Source: an uncultured Hyphomicrobiales bacterium | GTDB lineage: Bacteria > Pseudomonadota > Alphaproteobacteria > Rhizobiales > Xanthobacteraceae | Length of the DNA stretch: 64,000 nt | Direction of reading: 5' to 3' | Assembly (NCBI GenBank): GCA_903885555.1 | Contig: CAISIV010000018.1 | Span: 1 to 64,000 of the forward strand | Shown here: piece after piece, positions 60,127 through 64,000 of the stretch | How the letters are laid out: every line of letters begins with the position of its first letter | How positions within the stretch are numbered: the stretch's first letter is position 1 | The notes under the pieces: model-generated | Seen by the model: the letters and a program-made list of their open reading frames with translations, nothing else | The model's database searches: none | Told to the model about the DNA's origin: nothing | Program-made: the position numbers and the translations under genes

Positions 60127-60605
60127 GCACCCTGCAACTGTCGCCATCGATGATGGCGCGCGGCTCGTCGCGCTGGCTGCTGCTCGGCTCGCTGGCGCTC
60201 AATTTGTTCTTCGTTGGTATCGCGGTAGCACTGGCGATCCGCGCTCCGGCGCCGCCATCCTGGGACCGCAATGTCTTCGTGCGTGTCGACCGTATCGCCG
60301 CCAGCTTGCCGCCGGCCGACGCCGACCTGTTGCGCGGCCAGATCAAGGCCAACCGCGACAATATCGAGACGACGCAATCCGGTTACCGGTCGGCTCAGGA
60401 TACGATCCGCACCATGCTGCGCCAGGAGCCGTTCGATGTGGCGGCCGTGCAGGCGGCGATGGCGAAAGCCCGGCTCGCGCGGCAGAATTTCGACCAGTCC
60501 ATCCAGGCTGTTTTCGCCACGACTGCGGCGCAAATGTCGCCTGCCGGACGCCAGGCTCTGGCCGACTGGCCGCCAGGCCGGAAAACAGCGGGAAACCCAC
60601 AATAA
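60123..60605 (+). CDS. Metal_resist-family periplasmic sensor (CnrX-like fold), lacking His and Cys
   Basis: A 160-residue protein with one N-terminal membrane helix (LLLGSLALNLFFVGIAVALAI) and a helical periplasmic domain (IAASLPPADADLLRGQIKANRDNI, TIRTMLRQEPFDVAAVQAAMAKARLARQNFDQSI, MSPAGRQALADW) resembling the heavy-metal resistance/CnrX family. The whole chain contains no His and no Cys, so CnrX-type metal ligation is not possible here as described. It may relay envelope or drug stress to the sigma/anti-sigma pair upstream. It overlaps that gene by ATGA. Confidence 0.8.
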   Translation: MSTLQLSPSMMARGSSRWLLLGSLALNLFFVGIAVALAIRAPAPPSWDRNVFVRVDRIAASLPPADADLLRGQIKANRDNIETTQSGYRSAQDTIRTMLRQEPFDVAAVQAAMAKARLARQNFDQSIQAVFATTAAQMSPAGRQALADWPPGRKTAGNPQ

Positions 60606-60684
60606 TTGCGATGCTTAAGCGACGTTCTGGGCTAGTTTCTCCCTCGCCCAAAGTGGCTTCAGTCAGTCTTTGAAAGTTTTCGTT

Positions 60685-62160
60685 ATGCGTAGTTGTTGTG
60701 GTGTTGAGTGGCGGCAAGGAAAGCGGGATGGAACGCGAGATGGAACTCTTGCGGGCTCTCGCTCGTTGCGAACCATGCTGCTGGGTTTGTGCCTCACGCT
60801 GCCGCTCGGTGGCTGCCTTCTGACGGACAAGCCCGAACCCGGGCTCGACATTCCGCAAACCTATGACCGCAGCTCGCCCAATCCGGCGATCGCCGAAGCG
60901 GCGCTGCCGCCGCTGGACTGGTGGCGCGGCTTCCGCTCACGTGAACTCTCCGAAATCATCGAAGAGGCGCGCGCCGCCAACCTCGACATTGCCGCAGCCG
61001 TCGCCCGCATCGTGCAGGCCGACGCGCAGGCGCGCATCGCCGGTTCGGCCCTGCTGCCGGTCGTCGACCTCGACGGCAACGCCACGCGCTCGCATGCCGC
61101 GGAGACCAATACCAAGGTGGTGCGCGCGTCCTTGACCGCAAGCTACGAGATTGATTTCTGGGGCAAGAACCGCGCGGCGCTGCGCGCTGCCGAACAAGCC
61201 GCCGTCGCCAGCCGCTACGATCGTGAAGTCATCGGCCTGTCCACCGTGGCTGCTGCCGCCAATGCCTATTTCCAGGTGCTCGCGGCGCAGGACCGCCTGC
61301 AGGTCAATCGCGAGAACGTCGCCAGCGCCAGCCGCGTGCTCAATCTGATCCAGCAGCGGTTGAACGCCGGTACGGCGTCCGCGCTCGACACCGCGCAGCA
61401 GGAATCCCTGCTCAATACGCAGCGCGCTGCGCTGCCATCTCTCGAACAATCACTGACGCAAAACCGCAACGCACTGGCCCTGTTGCTGGCGCGCTCACCG
61501 GAGAGCGTGCGCATCCGGGGCGGCTCATTACGCAGTATTTCGTATCCGCGTGTGACGCCCGGGTTGCCGTCCGAGCTTCTGGCACAACGCCCCGACATCC
61601 GTGAGGCCGAAGCCCTGCTCGCCGCCGCCAATGCCAATGTCGAGAATGCCCGCGCGCAATTCCTGCCCAGCATCTCCATCACCGGCGAAGGTGGCTATTC
61701 CAGTGCAGTGCTCAAGACGCTGCTGCGGCCGGAGTCCGCGCTGTACAATGTCGGCGTCGGCCTGACGCAACCGATCTTTGACGGGCTGCGGCTTCAGGGA
61801 AATCTGGATCTGACAAAAGGCCGTCAAGACGAACTGCTGCAGAACTATCGCAAGTCGGTCATTTCCGGTTTTGTCGACGTCGAAAATGCGCTCGATGCCG
61901 TTCGGCAGGCGAGTTTGCGTGAACGCCTGCAACGCGAGGTCGTCACCAGTTCGCAGCGCGCCTTCGACATTTCGGAACAGCGCCTGAACCAGGGCACCAT
62001 CGATCTGGTCACCGTGCTGCAGACCCAGCAGACCCTGTTTCAGGCGCAAGACAATCTGGTGCAGGCGCGGCTCGCCCATGTGCAGGCGATCGTCAGCCTC
62101 TATCAGGCACTTGGCGGCGGCTGGCTGCCGAAGCCGGTGGAGGCTTTAAATGCACGGTGA
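60685..62160 (+). CDS. RND efflux outer-membrane factor (NodT/OprM family lipoprotein)
   Basis: An outer-membrane channel subunit of about 490 residues. A lipobox LPLGGC gives the lipidated Cys. Two repeats of the TolC-like fold follow (ELSEIIEEARAANLDIAAAVARI, YEIDFWGKNRAALRAAEQAAVA, and LPSELLAQRPDIREAEALLAAANANV, VGVGLTQPIFDGLRLQGN). The start is unsure: the open frame begins at 60670, ATG 60685 gives a long basic n-region, and TTG 60766 would put the lipid Cys at residue 17, the usual place. It is 79 bases after the sensor gene and overlaps the adaptor gene by 11. Confidence 0.9.
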   Translation: MRSCCGVEWRQGKRDGTRDGTLAGSRSLRTMLLGLCLTLPLGGCLLTDKPEPGLDIPQTYDRSSPNPAIAEAALPPLDWWRGFRSRELSEIIEEARAANLDIAAAVARIVQADAQARIAGSALLPVVDLDGNATRSHAAETNTKVVRASLTASYEIDFWGKNRAALRAAEQAAVASRYDREVIGLSTVAAAANAYFQVLAAQDRLQVNRENVASASRVLNLIQQRLNAGTASALDTAQQESLLNTQRAALPSLEQSLTQNRNALALLLARSPESVRIRGGSLRSISYPRVTPGLPSELLAQRPDIREAEALLAAANANVENARAQFLPSISITGEGGYSSAVLKTLLRPESALYNVGVGLTQPIFDGLRLQGNLDLTKGRQDELLQNYRKSVISGFVDVENALDAVRQASLRERLQREVVTSSQRAFDISEQRLNQGTIDLVTVLQTQQTLFQAQDNLVQARLAHVQAIVSLYQALGGGWLPKPVEALNAR

Positions 62161-63490
62161 GCTGCCCAAGCAACTGATACAGGGTGCAACGCGGGATAAA
62201 CGCCGCGTATTCGTCATTGGTCTGATCGTCATCGCGATCGCCGCGGCGCTGATCTATTACTTCACCGGTTCGACCGAAACGCAACGCCGCAGCCGCTTCG
62301 GTGGCGAAGGCGGTCCGGTGCCGGTGCTTGTCGCGCCGGCCGCCAAGGCCGACGTCCCGGTCTATCTCGACGCGGTCGGCACCACCAAGGCGCTCAACAC
62401 CGTGACGGTGAAGGCGCAGGTCGACGGCAAGCTGATCGAAGTCGCCTTCAAGGAAGGTCAGGACGTCAAGCGCGGCGACGTGCTGGCCCGTATCGACCCG
62501 ACCACCTACAAGGCCGCGCTCGATCAGGCCGTCGCCAAGAAGGCCCAGGATCAGGCGCTGCTCGCCAATGCCAAGAACGACCTGGCGCGTTACGAACAGC
62601 TCGCCGCCACCAACGCCATCAATCGCCAGCAGGCCGACACGCAGAAATCGCTGGTCGCGCAATATACCGCGCAAGTCGATTCCGATCAGGGCGCGATCGA
62701 AAGCGCGCAGGCGACGTTGGCTTACGCCACCATCCGCTCGCCGCTCGACGGCCGCACCGGCATCCGTCAGGTCGACGAAGGCAATATCGTGCGAGCATCC
62801 GACGCCACCGGCGTCGTGACGCTGACGCAGCTGCAACCGATCTCGGTGCTGTTCAACCTGCCGCAGCAGGAGATCAGCCGCGTCAACACTGCCTTCAGCA
62901 GAGGGCCGCTAACCGTCGACGCCTTGCGCTCCGATAATGACGCCGTGGTCGACAGCGGCACCTTGAGCGTGGTCGACAATCAGGTCGACTCCACCACCGG
63001 CACGGTCAAGCTCAAGGCCGAATTCCCCAATGCCACGCTGCAACTCTGGCCCGGCCAGTTCGTCAATATCCGGCTGCTGATCGACACGCTCAAGCAGGTC
63101 GTGACGATCCCGACCGGCGCGGTGCAGCGCGGGCCGACCGGCACTTTCGTCTACGTCGTCAAAGACGAAAACGCCGTAACGATCCGCCCGATCACCGTGC
63201 AAAAGCAGGACGAAAACCAGACCGTCGTGTCGAAGGGCCTGGAATCCGGCGAGCGCGTCGTCACCACCGGCTTCGCGCGCCTGACCGACAACGCCAAGAT
63301 CGCAATCAGCAGCGGCGACGGCACGGCCGCGCCCGGCGTCAACCGCCAGCGCGGCACGCGCACACCGGGCGAAAAGAGCGACCGCAAACGGGGCAGCGGC
63401 GAGACATCACCGAACGCATTGCAAGGTGCGTCTCCTGGCGGCGCGGCACCCGGCACCACACCGAGCGCACCGCCCGCCGCGCCGAAGTGA
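62150..63490 (+). CDS. RND efflux periplasmic adaptor (MdtA-like)
   Basis: A 446-residue membrane fusion protein. One N-terminal helix (VFVIGLIVIAIAAALIYYF) is followed by the lipoyl/hairpin region (VTVKAQVDGKLIEVAFKEGQDVKRGDVLARID), a coiled-coil hairpin with long Ala/Gln helices, then SPLDGRTGIRQVDEGNIV and the beta-barrel part ending near VTTGFARLTDNAKI. The last 60 residues are Pro/Gly/Arg-rich and disordered. GGAGG is six bases before ATG. It joins the outer-membrane factor to the pump encoded next. Confidence 0.93.
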   Translation: MHGELPKQLIQGATRDKRRVFVIGLIVIAIAAALIYYFTGSTETQRRSRFGGEGGPVPVLVAPAAKADVPVYLDAVGTTKALNTVTVKAQVDGKLIEVAFKEGQDVKRGDVLARIDPTTYKAALDQAVAKKAQDQALLANAKNDLARYEQLAATNAINRQQADTQKSLVAQYTAQVDSDQGAIESAQATLAYATIRSPLDGRTGIRQVDEGNIVRASDATGVVTLTQLQPISVLFNLPQQEISRVNTAFSRGPLTVDALRSDNDAVVDSGTLSVVDNQVDSTTGTVKLKAEFPNATLQLWPGQFVNIRLLIDTLKQVVTIPTGAVQRGPTGTFVYVVKDENAVTIRPITVQKQDENQTVVSKGLESGERVVTTGFARLTDNAKIAISSGDGTAAPGVNRQRGTRTPGEKSDRKRGSGETSPNALQGASPGGAAPGTTPSAPPAAPK

Positions 63491-63500
63491 GGGAGCGCGC

Positions 63501-64000
63501 ATGAGCGTCTCCTCGCCTTTCATTCATCGTCCGATCGCCACGTCGCTCCTTGGCGTCGCCGTCATGCTGGGCGGCGCGCTGGGCTACTGGTGGCTGCCGG
63601 TGTCGGCGCTGCCGCAGGTCGACTTCCCGTCGATCCAGGTGACGACGCAACTGCCGGGCGCCAATCCCGACACGATCTCCGCGCTGGTGACCTCGCCGCT
63701 GGAAACCCAGTTCGGCAAGATCCCAGCGATGCAGGCGATGACCTCGTCGAGCTCGTTCGGCATCAGCCAGATCACACTGCAATTCGACCTGTCGCGCGAT
63801 ATCGATGCCGCGGCGCAGGACGTGCAGTCTGCCATCAATGCCGCCGGTTCAACGCTGCCGAAAAACCTGCCCTACCCGCCGCTGTATTCGAAAGTGAACC
63901 CGGCTGACGCGCCGATCATCACGCTGGCGCTGACGTCGAAGACCGTCGACCAGCGCAGTTTGAGCGACATGGCCGACACCATCATGGCGCCGCGGCTGTC
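63501..64000 (+). CDS. RND multidrug efflux pump, inner-membrane subunit (MdtB/MdtC-like), 5' part
   Basis: The first 166 residues of a roughly 1030-residue pump cut by the window edge. The opening SPFIHRPIATSLLGVAVMLGGALGYWWLPVSALPQVDFPSIQV and the porter-domain DIDAAAQDVQSAINAAGSTLP and LYSKVNPADAPIITLALTS segments match the MdtB/MdtC branch of HAE1 drug pumps, not the heavy-metal (HME/CnrA) branch. GGGAG precedes ATG 63501. Proton-driven export of drugs or amphiphiles is the expected role. It is the last visible gene of the tripartite system. Confidence 0.93.
   Translation, partial: MSVSSPFIHRPIATSLLGVAVMLGGALGYWWLPVSALPQVDFPSIQVTTQLPGANPDTISALVTSPLETQFGKIPAMQAMTSSSSFGISQITLQFDLSRDIDAAAQDVQSAINAAGSTLPKNLPYPPLYSKVNPADAPIITLALTSKTVDQRSLSDMADTIMAPRL

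Noticed and set aside
1..64000. CRISPR arrays, prophage or integrated elements
   Set aside because: No regularly spaced repeats, integrase, recombinase, phage structural gene or tRNA-flanking att-like duplication was seen.

Overview
The window looks like a chromosomal segment of a high-GC alphaproteobacterium of the order Hyphomicrobiales (Rhizobiales), most likely the Bradyrhizobiaceae/Xanthobacteraceae side. The reasons are an ethylmalonyl-CoA mutase, REP-type palindromes of the kind common in that group, many solute-binding proteins of the Bug/TctC and NitT types, and rhizobial-type small DUF proteins. This placement is inference; no 16S gene is present. No phage, integrase, transposase or CRISPR array is visible. 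About 60 protein genes and one tRNA-Leu are supported.

Layout. 1-6.5 kb: the 3' part of ecm, an LprI-like secreted protein, a soluble hybrid histidine kinase, gluQ, an AlkA-type glycosylase, an esterase and an HNH nuclease. 6.5-10.9 kb: a cobalamin riboswitch followed by nrdA-nrdB. The NrdB has Phe at the radical-tyrosine position and Glu at the first metal-ligand position, which are the hallmarks of class Ic (Mn/Fe) ribonucleotide reductase. 10.9-19.1 kb: cytochrome b561, a flavin monooxygenase, dsbB, tRNA-Leu(CAA), an orphan NitT-type binding protein with an NAD(P) oxidoreductase, a YqaA-type membrane protein, a HisE-like protein and small secreted proteins. 19.4-29.3 kb: a NitT/TauT-type ABC transporter, LysR, thiolase, a DD-carboxypeptidase coupled to a CobW GTPase, and an acyl-CoA ligase coupled to a DUF924 protein. 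29.3-36.5 kb: a large secreted protein with one CXXCH haem motif, then a ferric-type ABC transporter with a DapA-family aldolase/lyase. 36.5-40.5 kb: a flippase, an acyl-CoA synthetase, a CAP-domain lipoprotein and a pair of long palindromes. 40.5-47 kb: a cupin, two tandem Bug proteins, and a minus-strand group made of a Bug protein, an HbpS-like protein and an orphan CoxL-type molybdenum subunit. 47-51.5 kb: a PAS-MCP, PiT phosphate transporter with DUF47, and an LLM flavin oxidoreductase. 51.5-57.7 kb: a minus-strand group holding an aromatic-ring-type hydroxylase, a MAPEG protein, a c-type cytochrome and a Tat-exported TPP enzyme, then an L,D-transpeptidase and a carboxymuconolactone-decarboxylase-like protein. 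57.8-64 kb: a second flavin monooxygenase, then ECF sigma, a putative anti-sigma, a Metal_resist-family sensor and an RND tripartite efflux system whose inner-membrane pump runs off the window.

How genes work together. Vitamin B12 appears twice: as the cofactor of the first enzyme and as the likely repressor ligand for nrdAB. Such control usually means a B12-dependent class II reductase elsewhere in the genome. Most of the rest is uptake and catabolism of organic acids and aromatics (Bug proteins, ABC transporters, acyl-CoA ligases, thiolase, flavin hydroxylases). The least familiar parts are the exported TPP enzyme/cytochrome c pair (53.5-55.9 kb), the CXXCH protein (29.3-31.5 kb), and the ECF/Metal_resist/RND cluster (59.2-64 kb), whose sensor has no His or Cys.
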